Assembly (NCBI GenBank): GCA_033807695.1
Contig: CM066300.1
Span: forward strand, 744,001-808,000
From: Daedaleopsis sinensis
Lineage: Eukaryota; Basidiomycota; Agaricomycetes; Polyporales; Polyporaceae
Length of the DNA: 64,000 bases
Direction: 5' to 3'
The position numbers and the translations under genes are program-made. This document shows positions 12,620-23,502 of this stretch, piece after piece. The notes beneath the pieces are model-generated. The model did not search any database. It had not been told where the DNA came from and was given only the letters and a program-made list of their open reading frames with translations. Position 1 is the stretch's first letter. Every line of letters begins with the position of its first letter.

Positions 12620-14407
12620 TCAAGCGGCGGGGGCATTGTTCTCGACATCGGGGTTGCTAACGGCCTTAGGGCGCCGCTTGACGCCTTTGTCCTTGCGGGT
12701 CGCGCGGGGACGCTTCGGAACGACAAACGACCCATCAGCTGCAACGGCGTTGATGAAGTTGTCCTGAAGGGGACGCTTCTCGCCTCTAGGAGGGTCGCTG
12801 TTGACGAAAGCAGACGTTCCCATGGTCTCGCTAGACACAGCGGTGCGGGCGGCGGTGGACATGCTGTCGGCATCAGCCGGTGCAGCGGGAGTCGACGTAG
12901 TAGATGATGCGGCAGTCGGGGATGAGGGGGGCAGCGGTAGCGCATCAGACGCGGCCTCACCGGAAGACGTGGGATCGGTCCCGGTGTCGGGCGGAGGGAC
13001 AGAGCCAGCGCGTGGAAGCGAGAGGTCTGGGGAGCGGCCCTGGCTCACACTAGCGGTCGGGAGGGGCAAGCCGCGCGAGTGCGCGTCCAGCCACGCCTGC
13101 CACTCATCGTTGCTCATCTCTCGGAAACGGGTGATCCCGTTAGCCCAAGAGTTGTATAGAACGGTGAGGATGGGCACGGAGCTGAAGCTCCCGGGGGCAG
13201 CGAACTTCTCGAGCGGGTAGTTCTCGATCACAAGGCCATAGCGGGCGGTGATGTGGTCCTCGAAATTGACGTAGTACATTTTCGCGGGCGGGCCTCGAGT
13301 CGATGCTTCCTCTGTCATCGGGGCATGTCAGCGCGTTGAACAGCGAGAACAGGGGAGAGTCCATAACATTACTTACTCATCTTTTCGAAGACGATTGTCT
13401 TCACCTTCAGCTTCAGGTCCATGAGCTCTTCACGTTGGTTGCGCACGAGGGCTGGAAGGAACATGATCAGCAAGATCTCACATGTTACAGCAGGGTGCAA
13501 TGCATGACGTACACGTTACACCAGAAAGGCAGAACCCTTCCATGCCGAGTGCAAACTCGTGGATGGTCTTCTTGGCAATGGTCTCGGTGTACTGCGCAAC
13601 CCTGTCGTTGCTGTAGAAAATGTATGGTGCATTGTAGGCACCGTACTTCGACCGCACGGCGATGAAAAGCATGTCGGTGTCGGTGCGGCCGTTGAGAGCC
13701 TCGAGCTAGACAGATGCCGTTAGTCGCCAAGATCGGAGCTGTATGATATGAAGTAAGGTACTCACCTCACGCTGCACATTGGCGAGTGTTGCGCGCGTAT
13801 CATTGAACGCGTTGATCGCGACGTTCTGGACGCCCTCGACCCGGTTCTCCTGACGCTCCATGAGTTCCGGGATAACGTCGGCGACGGCCGCTTCGCGCTC
13901 CTCCCGGGACATGGTCTTCCAGCGCTCCGAGAGCACCTTGATTGGCCCATCCTTGTCAGAGACACGTTTACGGTCACAAGTCTCTGCTGAGGAGTGAGCT
14001 AAGCAGAGCAAGGTGAATGCAATAGGTCACATACCCTCAGCATTGAAAAGCTTCATCTCTTTGCTGACAAACGCGTTCCAGAGGGAGATACCGCGCTTGC
14101 GCTTGCGGATATGCGAGTTCTGAACAATCATCTGGTAGTAGTACCGCGCGGAGTGGGTACCATTAAACTGCTCTGAAAGCCTTTCGGCTGTGTCCCAGAT
14201 CGCGTCGCGCGCGTCCCAGATCGCGTCGTTCAGCGAGTTCTTGGCAGCATCACGTCGCGCCTTCGCGTCCTCCTTGTCCTTCTTCGAGAGAGTGGGGCGC
14301 TTGACCTTCTTGCGGACGCGCCAGGGGAATTTGACGCGAATGTTCGCAACCTTCTTTGCGGGCTGAGCTACCCTTTTCAGGAGTGCTTCGATGTTGCTAG
14401 TAGACAT
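12620..14407 (-). CDS. KDZ companion gene B, HMG-box-like basidiomycete protein (complete element)
   Basis: This is the counterpart of the gene at 3113-4901, with the same exon pattern and no disruption. The product starts MSTSNIEALLKR and has a lysine-rich N-terminus, an HMG-box-like segment (SLWNAFVSKEMKLF ... VLSERWKTMSREERE), the family blocks YNAPYIFYSNDR and EFALGMEGFCLSG, the MYYVNFEDHITARYG block, a low-complexity Ser/Pro/Thr tail and a basic C-terminus. It lies 235 bp downstream of gene A and nearest the left terminus. The frame immediately upstream of the ATG differs from that in copy 1, which supports this start. Probably a nuclear DNA-binding protein; a role in transposition is plausible but unproven. 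Confidence 0.75.
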
Positions 14408-14642
14408 GCCGGTGGGAACGAGGCAGTGGTGAGAAGCGATGGGAAGACGGTGCCAATAGAGTGTGGGTAAGTAGATGCAGGAACGTAAGGTCGGCGTCCG
14501 TTTTGACGACCTGGAATGTTGCGCATTGTTTGGAGAGCTTCAACAACGCAAAAATTTCACACATGCAAAGCTTCACGTGAGGCCACTGAATACTAGTATT
14601 GACATACATTGATTATATACACAAAAAATAATGCAGCATAGT

Positions 14643-15792
14643 CTAAACACAGGGGAGCTTGATCGCCTCCCAGAGAATTCTCGACTCTAAAGGCTGCCAG
14701 CCTAGAGCGAGACCCATATGTGTCGAGAAAGTCGGGAAATCTGAGGAATGCACGCGGGCACGAAGAATCGTGAGCAAGTCCTCATCGCTCACGTTCTTCA
14801 TGATCAAGATGTCGTCGGCGTGCTCTCCAAACGTGATCGGGATACTAGAGATTGTGGAAGGAGACAGCGGCATGCCAGGAAGAAGAAGCGGCCGAATAAC
14901 TTGACGAAGAAGTTGGATCTCTAACGGGATGGTGAGTCCGTCAGAGTCGTCTTCCTGACTAGGTCCTATGTTGAGACTGCCTCGAACAGCTGCGCCATAG
15001 ATAGTGAGATCGAGTAACAATAGATAGTACAATATGCGAAGAACAACTTACCTTGCACGAGGACAGCTTCGGTGTGACGTGCCTCTCGCCCTCGAGATCC
15101 ACGCGGCACACTGGCACGCTCGGTTCCGTGGCTGGTCCGAGTCGGATTGCCAGTGCAACCCCCATCTGACCCAGGCAGAGGCTGGGCTTGTGCCCGGGTA
15201 GCTCGTGGCGGCGGGGGGATCGGGTCTCCATCCCCAATGAGAGGGAAGTTGTGGCCAGGCTTGGTCAACATGAAGATGATAGCATGCTTCATGGACAGCG
15301 GTTTGCTCCAGGACGACGAACGAGGGTTGATCGTGTGCTTCAAGAGGTGCCTATTTGCAGCACAATGGGGGCTCGAGGTTGTCTCGAAATGATCATGTAG
15401 AATTGCACTCACCAGTTGATACCGCAGAATATGCCAGTGTCACCATCTCCAAACATGATTGCATAGATTTTGAGCTGCGAGTCCGACTCGATGTCGAGAT
15501 CCGAGTGCTGCACTGTGTACGCCAAAGCATGCGCATCATCGCAGGGGATGTTCTTGATGAGGTCGTTCAGCTGGCAGACCGCATTGGCATGCTCACGACG
15601 AGCGCACGTCACGACGATGGGGAGAAGATGTTTAAAGTGTTTCTGTGCAATTCCAGGAGGTCTATGAAAGCATTAGTTAGAGTGAGAGCACCTGCCATGG
15701 GCGATGCTTCTATATTCTCACCGGCTAGTCAAAACATCCGGCCAGCTCCCACCGAGGATTGCATAGAAAGGACCACGTTCACGGTTGTGCAT
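14643..15792 (-). CDS. KDZ companion gene A, hypothetical protein (complete element)
   Basis: Counterpart of the gene at 1709-2860. Exons are joined at the same intron sites and the exon coding HFKHLLPIVVTCARREHA is intact. Conserved pieces are FYAILGGSWPDVLTSR, KIYAIMFGDGDTGIFCGINW, KPLSMKHAIIFMLTKPG and a C-terminal globular segment ending LESRILWEAIKLPCV. Many changes relative to copy 1 are synonymous, which argues that both copies were recently under selection as protein. It resembles a repeated RNase H1 N-terminal (viroplasmin-like) module only weakly. The true start and the frame of the GC-rich third exon are uncertain. Confidence 0.6.
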
Positions 15793-16442
15793 GAGAAGGC
15801 CTAACGTCGATTTGCAGTGGGAGGGGATGGTGATCGGTGAACAAGATGAGTGCAGTGGATAGTCACGATTAAGCCCTATTAGTGCCAGTGGACGCACTGT
15901 GCTCTACTGTTCAGTCAAATGCATATCCATCTATACAGCACTCTGACATCCATAATAATGGTCCATTTCGAGCCGAGAGCCAACCTGAACATAGTAGATT
16001 GATATGACAGACTTGCTATGACCTAGAAGATGGAGCCACTAGCGGGTAGGCGGATCGAACATATGGTGTGCAAGGGTTCCTGCACAACTGTGTTGGAGAC
16101 GTCTTAAGACGCCGTCTTAAACAGTATTTCGAGGCTCCTCGATCTTAACATTAAGCTACTCCCTTCAAACTTCAGGTGGAGCTATACTATATCCTCTAAG
16201 ATAGTGGGGTGCTATTTACACATGTTCGGGGTTGACAATTAATACCGCACATGGGTCTGAATGTATATACTAGTACTACTAGCATGCCACAGTTCACAGC
16301 ACGCGCGCGAACACACAAACAGCCACTCAGGCCAGTGTCCAGGGTGTCCAAGTCCAGAACTCATCATCAAACTTCAAGCATATATGGTAGTAGACCCAAT
16401 AGCAGCTAGTAGCTCGAGCTCTACAAATAGATTTCATGGCTA

Positions 16443-19400
16443 CTACGTCGTGAGGGATGCTAAGTACTCTATAATAGCCGACACCTCCCCATTCGCCTCA
16501 TCCTCCTCATGCACGCCGTCGATGTCACCTTCAGGCTCCTCCGGCACTCCTGTATCTGCAGGAAAAGCAGGTTCCACGTCTGTCCCAAGTCCAGATTGGT
16601 GAGAGCCGGCTAAAGACCCAACACGGCGGCCGGGTGTCGGATTGCCCGTAAATCCATCGAGCGAGTACAGCTGCTGAAGATATGCCATATTGCGAGCATT
16701 GGCCGCTCGACGACGTTGACAATACTCGTTGGCTGCACCATACAGCGCACTGCGGCCATCGCGCAGTCGGGTCAGGACGCTCGCGAACAGGATCTCCTCG
16801 TCCCGGATCCAGGTGTGCAGGCGGCGTGCTTCGCGGTTGTCGTTTGTCAGCTCCTCGCACGCGCGATCGATTCGTCGCGCGAGCCGCATGGTCTCGCGCA
16901 CCTCAGGCCGCGACCAAGCCTTCTGCGAGACATCATTGCTGCTGTCTTGTAGCAACGAGAACTCCTGGACAAAGGTGTAGTGGGACACTTGATCCCAGTT
17001 GATGTCAGGACGGGGTGGGTTCAATGCACGAGCCGCCAAATTGTACTGGTCGACAGCATTTCGAATAGCACGACATCTTCGTTGCAGACTTTTGGCAAGG
17101 TAAGTTCGGACCTTGTAGCCTATAGAGAGGAGGTGACGTCAGCCTTAAAGGAAAGTAGTCACCGCGCGAGCGCACTTACCTGTGCGCGCAATGTTAAGTT
17201 CATGCAGCTCAAATAACCGCAAGATGACCAAACGCTGCAGCTTTCTGAGCGCGCGCTGGTAGCGACGGGTCACAATGTACTGCACAGTCTCGGTATACAG
17301 GAAGTCGTTGCGCTGCCAGCGGTTCTCGATGCCAAGGCTGGCCTCGATCGCGCAGACTTCAGATTCACGTCGGTCGATCCGATCGTTTAGTTGCCGGATG
17401 CGCGTCTCCATCCTGGCGGTTGCGGAACGCTCAGCGTCGTAGCTAGTGATTGGTCCTGTTTGCGGGAGCAACCACTGGACCTGTGCCTGATGATCGGCAT
17501 CAGGAGAGGGGGCGCGCGGTGCTGTTCGTCCCAAGCGTTCAGTAGCTTCCCCGAGCTCTTTCCTGAAGGCAAATATAAGCATAGACAGGATGACCGAGCT
17601 TTGTGTGACTTACTTCGCAGCCTCGAGACGTTGAAGAGCCTCGACATAGAGAATGGCGTGAAGATTGGCAGGGTCTTCGTCGCGCAGGTTCACAAAGTAC
17701 TCGCGCTCTTCGACCTCAAACACGCGAAGCTGTTCCTGAGTCATGTCGAGGTCCTTGAGTGTTGTCTCTAGGGCGGGAACTTGCTTGATGATGTCGAGAG
17801 CTTGACGGTAGTTATTATATAACATTAGCCCGATGTTAGAGTACTTCTCGTGGTCCCATTGACGATAGTAGAGGTCGATCAAGGCGTGCCGGCGGTAGGC
17901 GGAGGCGTAACGTGTAACTGGTGCGAGCTCGTTTGATCCGCTGAAGATGCGCTCCATGGTCTCGAGATCTTCGATTCCGATGCCCGGGATGCCGTTCGGG
18001 TGATGCTGGACCTGACACTGATAGGAGTGGGAGTAGCCGTGGAAAGCGTTCACGCAGAAGCGGGATGCACTAGCAATGAACTCCGGGCCTAGAGAGGACC
18101 TCTTCACCGTCTCCTCGAAAGCACACCCGATGTCGTAGCCTAGAAGGACCTTGCGGCGGATGGTGCGCAAGACCTTCGCGACGACGGCGAGCCCATACTT
18201 CGCCCTGACTAATGTTAGCCTTTCGGAGCTCGGGCGTTAGGTGAGACAACGGATCAAATCACTCACAACTCCCCGCTCCGCACCATATCTGCGATCCATA
18301 GTATGATGCCGTGCCTGCAGGCGCACGCAAAGATACCTGTCTCCTCGAACATCCCCCACATCCGTTTGGTGTCGTCCGAGGATGCGGCCTTCCAATTTGT
18401 CGCGCAGGGAGTGGAATCCGGACCTTGACCATCGGTCGGATCACCCTCACGAGTGCGCGGCTGTTCCGAGACGTCATCATCGCCTTCGTGATCGGAGTCT
18501 GAAGGTACCGCCGGCTTTGTAGCTGGTCCTTGGCGTGCCCTGACTTCGTGAGCGAACTGATCGACCCAGTCGCGCGGGAGGATATAGTCGCTCTTAAAGA
18601 CGCGCGAGTCTCCTACTTGCCGGCGCTCTGTGGCTGCAATGCGTTTGAGTGAGTTGTTGCCATCTAAGCAAATCATGCGTTCAAAGGTAGCAGGTTCCTC
18701 GTCCTCGAGCTAGCTGGCGTGTCAGCAGATGTCGCAATACATACACTGCGGACAGCTTACTTCGTACGAGCAGGGCGGACAGTTGTTGATTGCACGCCAG
18801 TCGGGCGAGTCTCGACCGAGCTCCTTCATTATCTGCTCGTCGACTATCTGGAGAATCAAGAGATATATGTCAAACGTGTCTGCGAGCACGTTCCGATAGT
18901 GCCGGCGGTATGGAATCTATTAGCAATCAGTAACCATTAACACACCCTTTCTGCGAGTCCAAACTTTAATGTTACCTTGTAGTAGTGGCATAGCAGCTTG
19001 GTGAAGGCCTCTACGCTGAACGATGCCTTGTACAGGCGAAGGGAGCGAAACAGCTCGAGGGTTTCGATGGATATGGCGACAGAGGGAATGAGTGGAGCGT
19101 TACCGATGTACCCTGCACGCATCAACGCCTCGGATTTGCGCTCATCGGGACGGATATTGAAGGTCGTTGTTGTGTCAAGAGTGTACAGGTCTAGGACGGT
19201 GATGCTCTCTTCGACGTCCATGCTCTGACTCGGAGTCTTCGGGGACTCCGGCTCTGACCCGGGCGAAGTACCATATCGGAACTTGAGAAACGCATCTGCA
19301 AGGAGGGGAAGCAGAGGGCGCCAATTTTCATCGAACTTCTGAATGCGCTGCCTCCATGTTCGTGTGTCCTTGTAGATCCTGTGGCTAGAGCTATAGTTGG

Positions 19401-19942
19401 ATAATGCATCAGTGTCCTTCATGCCGGACTGCACAAAGGTCATTAAGAACTTACTAAGCCTCTGTAATATCCCGGATGGCATAAGTGATCGACGAAGTAG
19501 GATCTTCGGGGTCGGGAACATCTTCCCAGTCGTCTAGGGCGCCCTCGGTAATGGGAACAGAGGTGTCATGTTGCTGATCGTTGTCATACATCGCCGAAGA
19601 GTCAAGGTGGGATGCATCCTCCCTTCCTCCCTCAGCCGCAGCCTGTCCGGCTCCCTGCTCTGATTCTCCACCATATAAGGTCTCGTATACGCGTCGAGAA
19701 GCAGGATCGAGGCCTGTAGTATATGGAGACTTAGTAGATTACATTGAGTAAGCATGCCTTGACGTACCACTGGCAGTATTGAGGAAGCGTTGAGTGGCCT
19801 TTCCCTTCTCTGCGTCGATCGCTTGGGCGTTGAACCGCTGATCGGTGAACATCGTATGCTGTCGGACTCCCCCCCGATGCGGCCGCATTCGTGGGGCAGG
19901 TGCTGCTACCCGTACTCCACTGGAAGTAGCGGTCTTCGGCAT
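16443..19942 (-). CDS. KDZ-family transposase
   Basis: About 1,030 residues in eight exons that I could join in frame (starts MPKTATSSGVRVAAP at 19942). Order: a disordered acidic N-terminus; DENWRPLLPLLADAFLKFRYG; the segment corresponding to the CxC cysteine-cluster region (ALMRAGYIGNAPLIPSVAIS), here without its cysteines; FSVEAFTKLLCHYYK; CPPCSYELEDE; ICLDGNNSLKR with the first catalytic Asp; ILWIADMVRSGELAKYGLA; LLGYDIGCAF with the second Asp; FHGYSHSYQCQVQHHP; GIEDLETMERIFSGSN and RQWDHEKYSNIG; then a coiled, Asp/Glu-rich C-terminus. This is the canonical KDZ motif series of an RNase H-fold transposase. Introns are 50-70 bp with GT-AG ends. No disabling mutation was seen. Confidence 0.9.
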
Positions 19943-20519
19943 GAGAGCGTTGAAAGCGGAGGCTGTCTGGTGAGGACGAAGAGACGAATACCAAGATTCG
20001 GGATCGATTTAAGTGGCTGTGCAACAGGGCGTTTACATACGTCATAGCACTAAGCATTACTTATCTCAATAATGCGAGTACTAATAGTACTTACTTATGC
20101 CTGTACTTATACTAGTTATAGCATTCGGGAGGTTCATAAAGCGACTCATGTATTGTAAGATTATCGTCTATACAAGAACGTCTACAGGCTTACAGATAAC
20201 GCACATACCGCGATGGCATGCGAGGAGCAGAGGCCGTGGCGGCGCGTAGAGAAGCAGCACACTGGGCAGGATACGCCAGCCACGCGAGCGCGGTGGCACC
20301 AAGATCGCGGGGGGTGTGAAGTTAATCGGGCGAGAGCTGGTACGGGCCTGCGCTCCCGTGCGTACGGCTGAAAGGCGCGAACATGTCAGCTGGAGCGGGT
20401 ACAGGCCGGAGAGCCTGAGCTTACAGAGTAGAGGAAGCGGGTGGAAGCAGGAGACGCGTGGGGTAGTGGCGGTTGAAGGCATGTGCGGCGGGCTTTGAGC
20501 ACCCATACGTATCGATCGC

Positions 20520-21406
20520 GCACTCTTGGAGTGCATGGCGGCAGCATCGGCAGCGGCGGGACAGTGACAAGGGGAGACGACGGAGAGACGGCGGCGGCGA
20601 TCATGGAGCTTGGCACGCAGAAGGCGGGGCGAGCGAGAACGCGGACGCACCTGGACGTGTGGATCGCGCACTACTATATTGCACAGTGGCAGCGTCGGCG
20701 GCGGGGGAGACGGACGTGGGGGAGACGGTGGCGGGGGATGGAGCGTGGCATACAGAAGGCGGGGCGAGCGGGAACGCGGACGCACCTGACTGTGTAGTTT
20801 GCGCACTCCTACGTGCACGACGGCAGCGGAGGCGACGGCGAGAGGCGGCGTCAGGCACGGGACTTGGCATGTAGCAGCCGGGGCCAGCGGGAACGCCGAC
20901 GGATGGGCGGGCGGGGAGCGGCGGGGGCGGGCGGGATACAACCGTACCGGGAGGCGGGTGGCGTACTGCGCGGCGCGGACTAATCAGCCTATAGAACGGT
21001 AGAGCATCAGTTTTAATACAGGTAGCAAAAAAAACGAGGGCGAACGGACCACTGGGGGCGGCGGCAGAGAGGGGGGACGAGCTCGTCGTGGTGGACGATG
21101 AGGAGAGGCGGGATTGATGGGAGGCGCGTGGCGGGAAGGCGCCAGGTGGCGGAAGAGCGCCTCGGCAGGGACGGCGCGAACCGGTGACGTCGCGCCGGTA
21201 CTACTCCCGGGCGTTGCCGGGAACTGACCAGCTTACGCTACCAGCCGCTACCCTCTGTATTTGGGGGGCTGAACCTCCTTCCTTCCGGGACACATATTCG
21301 TAGTGCTACTCGTAGTGTGCGATAACGAAGGTACGTAGCCATTTAGACTTGCCGTACCCGGGGGTAAGACAAGTTTGATGGACTCATAGATCGTGATGAT
21401 CAGGTG
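20520..21406. repeat. Right terminal inverted repeat with subterminal units
   Basis: Inverted counterpart of 10906-11770, on the transposase side of the element. It ends in CAGGTG at 21406. From about 20600 outward it is almost identical, in the same plus-strand orientation, to 5770-6612 of copy 1; only two differences were found in a roughly 220-bp sample. Inward, about 20170-20520, it is unlike the inner end of the other terminus. The 257-residue ORF across it is a repeat artefact. Confidence 0.85.
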
Positions 21407-21414
21407 AGCTCTCT
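21407..21414. repeat. Target-site duplication, right (AGCTCTCT)
   Basis: Exact match to 10898-10905, immediately outside the right terminus of the KDZ element. Confidence 0.92.
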
Positions 21415-21825
21415 CCTTCCGTAGCGGGCTATCTCCCGAACAGGCAAGAGCGTGCGCGTGAGCCTCGTGCGGGGAACGACAGACGCAGAGTCGCAGACCA
21501 AGAAATCGAACGCCGCACGTGCACCCTCAGCACCCTGCACGGTCCACTGGCAAGTTGAAGTCCAGGATATATTTTCTCGACCAGAGCAGAGCAGACTACC
21601 AGGCCTGGCAGGATCGCCGTGCGCACAATGCGCACCATCTGGCATCTCTTGAGTTCCCGAGCGTCACTGAGCACAAGTACAAGTACAAATGGATCGATAT
21701 TTGCTTACCTGGGCCAGCCCGAGGTCTACTAGTACGGGTCACGGCTCCCTCCTTCCGTAGCGGGCTATCGCCCGAACAGGCAAGAGCGCGAGCGCGAGCG
21801 TGGAACGACAGAAGCAGAACTGAAC
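21413..21825. repeat. Pair of direct repeats of about 75 bp (21413-21490 and 21749-21825)
   Basis: Both copies contain CTCCTTCCGTAGCGGGCTAT, then CCCGAACAGGCAAGAGCG, then a diverging GCGAGCGTGGAACGACAGA-like part, about 335 bp apart. The similarity begins within the KDZ target-site duplication, so the second copy looks like an unoccupied paralogue of the insertion site. Nothing coding was recognised. Confidence 0.7.
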
Positions 21826-23502
21826 ACCCCAAGCGCACATGTACAGTTCTGCCTGTGGAAGACCTTATACTCGAGAATTCGAAGCTCGGGCCTCGGGCCT
21901 CGAAGACTCTGATCCACCTGCCCCCCTCTTCCTCCGCTGAATTCCTCCGCCTTCCTCCTGCACAGTGCAGGCTGCAGGCTGCAGCTGCTGATAGGTTGCA
22001 TCTAACCTCATATGTGCATGTGCTGGGTCCCCCGAACTACCAATAGTATCAGTTATTTGCACCCCCCTCCTCCCGCGTGATGCGCGATACTAATGACAAT
22101 AAGTAAACCCTCCATGTACAGTACAGTACCACCCGCCCGCCCTGAAGGCTGAGAGCGGCACACGACCCGCAATCCCAATCCCAATCCCAACTCCAACTCC
22201 GACCCCCGTGCTGCGATTGGCCTTCCCCCTCCTCCTCCTCCTCCCGCCGTCTGGCCACCTCCCACCTCCCGCCGGCGTCCGATCGCACTGTCGGACGTAC
22301 GCGTAGCCTAGTAGGTATACAGTTACGATCGACGATCGACGAGCCGGGTCGGAGCAGCCAAGTACAGTTCGAACTTACTTACGGTGAGACCGGGGCGGAT
22401 AAGCGCCCCCTCCCGCCCGCCCGCCCCTTCCCCGGTCTCGCCCCTTCCCCGGTCCCGCCCCTTCCCCGGTCCCGCGCCGCCCGCGGAAGTATACGCATTC
22501 GACCCCCGTCCGCACGCGCGCGCACTCACAGACTAAGAGTAAGAATACCATTGCCAGTGCCAATTGATGCACACGATCACGGTGGACAAGTCGGTTGCAG
22601 TCGATCCGCGCACACACACAATCGCAAGGCAGGCAAGGAAGGCATAACAGCTCTATCGCATAGGCATCCAGTACAACGCGTACGGTAAACGGCAAACGGT
22701 AAACGGCAACGGCAACGGCAACGGTAAACGGCAACGCGTACGGTAAACGGTAAACGATTAACGGTAAACGATGAACGTGCAACGGTAAACGGTAAAACAG
22801 CAAACAGCGGGCTACCGTACGGTCCCACACAGACGGCAGACGGCAGACGGCGGACACGGCTTCTACAGACGGCCGTCGCAGGCGTACAGACAGGGACGAG
22901 GCAACACGGGGACGGGAGGGCAGGGAGGACGAGGAGAAAGGGGAGGAAGGGCAGGGAGGAAGTGAGGGGCGGGACGGGGCGGGAAAGGCGGGGCGGGGAG
23001 GACGTCGGCCGGCAAATTATAGCTAGTAAGTCCAAGCGCGGGCGCAGCAGTCGGGGTCGCGAGTCGCGAGTCGAGAGACAGGGGCGGGACTCGGGGGGTC
23101 GGGACTCGGGAGACGGGACTCGGGGGGTCGGGAGGGCAGGAACGCGGGGAACCAGGATCCGGGGAACCAGGAACGCGGGGAACCAGGATAAAGGCAAGGC
23201 AAGGGCAGGGAAGGGGGCAATAAGTGACACGGTATAAACAGCGGCTACGGGTAACGGGTAACGACGAGGCAGGTATACGCATACGGGGGCGGGAGGTAAT
23301 ATCGACAGTAGAACACAGCGGGGGGGCGGCCAGTAATAATGATATGGTACACAGCATACACTCACAGACAGACGACGGGCGACGGGCGGGGCAGGGGGAC
23401 GGGACAGTCGCAGACGGCCTGGGGACAAGGACGGTAGTGGAGACAAGAGGGAGACAACCAAGGAGAGCAGAGCGGGGCCGCGCGGACGCGGTCGATCCCC
23501 GC
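21415..23502. other. Gene-free region rich in simple repeats
   Basis: No supportable gene. Besides the 75-bp direct repeats, it holds three 17-bp units of CCCCTTCCCCGGTCYCG at about 22424-22474, the ACGGTAA/ACGGCA minisatellite at 22681-22795, and a strongly G-rich plus strand from about 22895 to 23480 with repeated GGGACTCGGGGGGTCGGG and GGGGAACCAGGA units. Long minus-strand ORFs here are stop-poor consequences of that composition. Confidence 0.6.
22681..22795. repeat. ACGGTAA / ACGGCA minisatellite
   Basis: About 115 bp made of interleaved 6-7 bp units ACGGTAA and ACGGCA, with a few degenerate copies (ACGATTA, ACGATGA). Unit order is irregular, as expected from slippage plus point mutation. 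Confidence 0.85.

Larger units (their letters stand above)
10906..21406 (-). mobile_element. Complete KDZ DNA transposon with two companion genes (10,501 bp)
   Basis: The limits are set by perfect inverted termini (5'-CACCTGATCATCACGATC at 10906 and its reverse complement ending at 21406) and by an exact 8-bp target-site duplication, AGCTCTCT, on both sides. Inside, all on the minus strand and in transcription order, are the transposase (16443-19942), companion gene A (14643-15792) and companion gene B (12620-14407). Long inverted repeats flank them. No frameshift or in-frame stop was found in the exon chains, so the element may be autonomous. Unlike KDZ elements described from Coprinopsis, no TET/JBP dioxygenase gene is present. 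Confidence 0.92.

Noticed and set aside
1..21406. TET/JBP dioxygenase cargo, as known in some KDZ elements
   Set aside because: None of the cargo frames shows an HxD...H iron-binding pattern in a suitable context.
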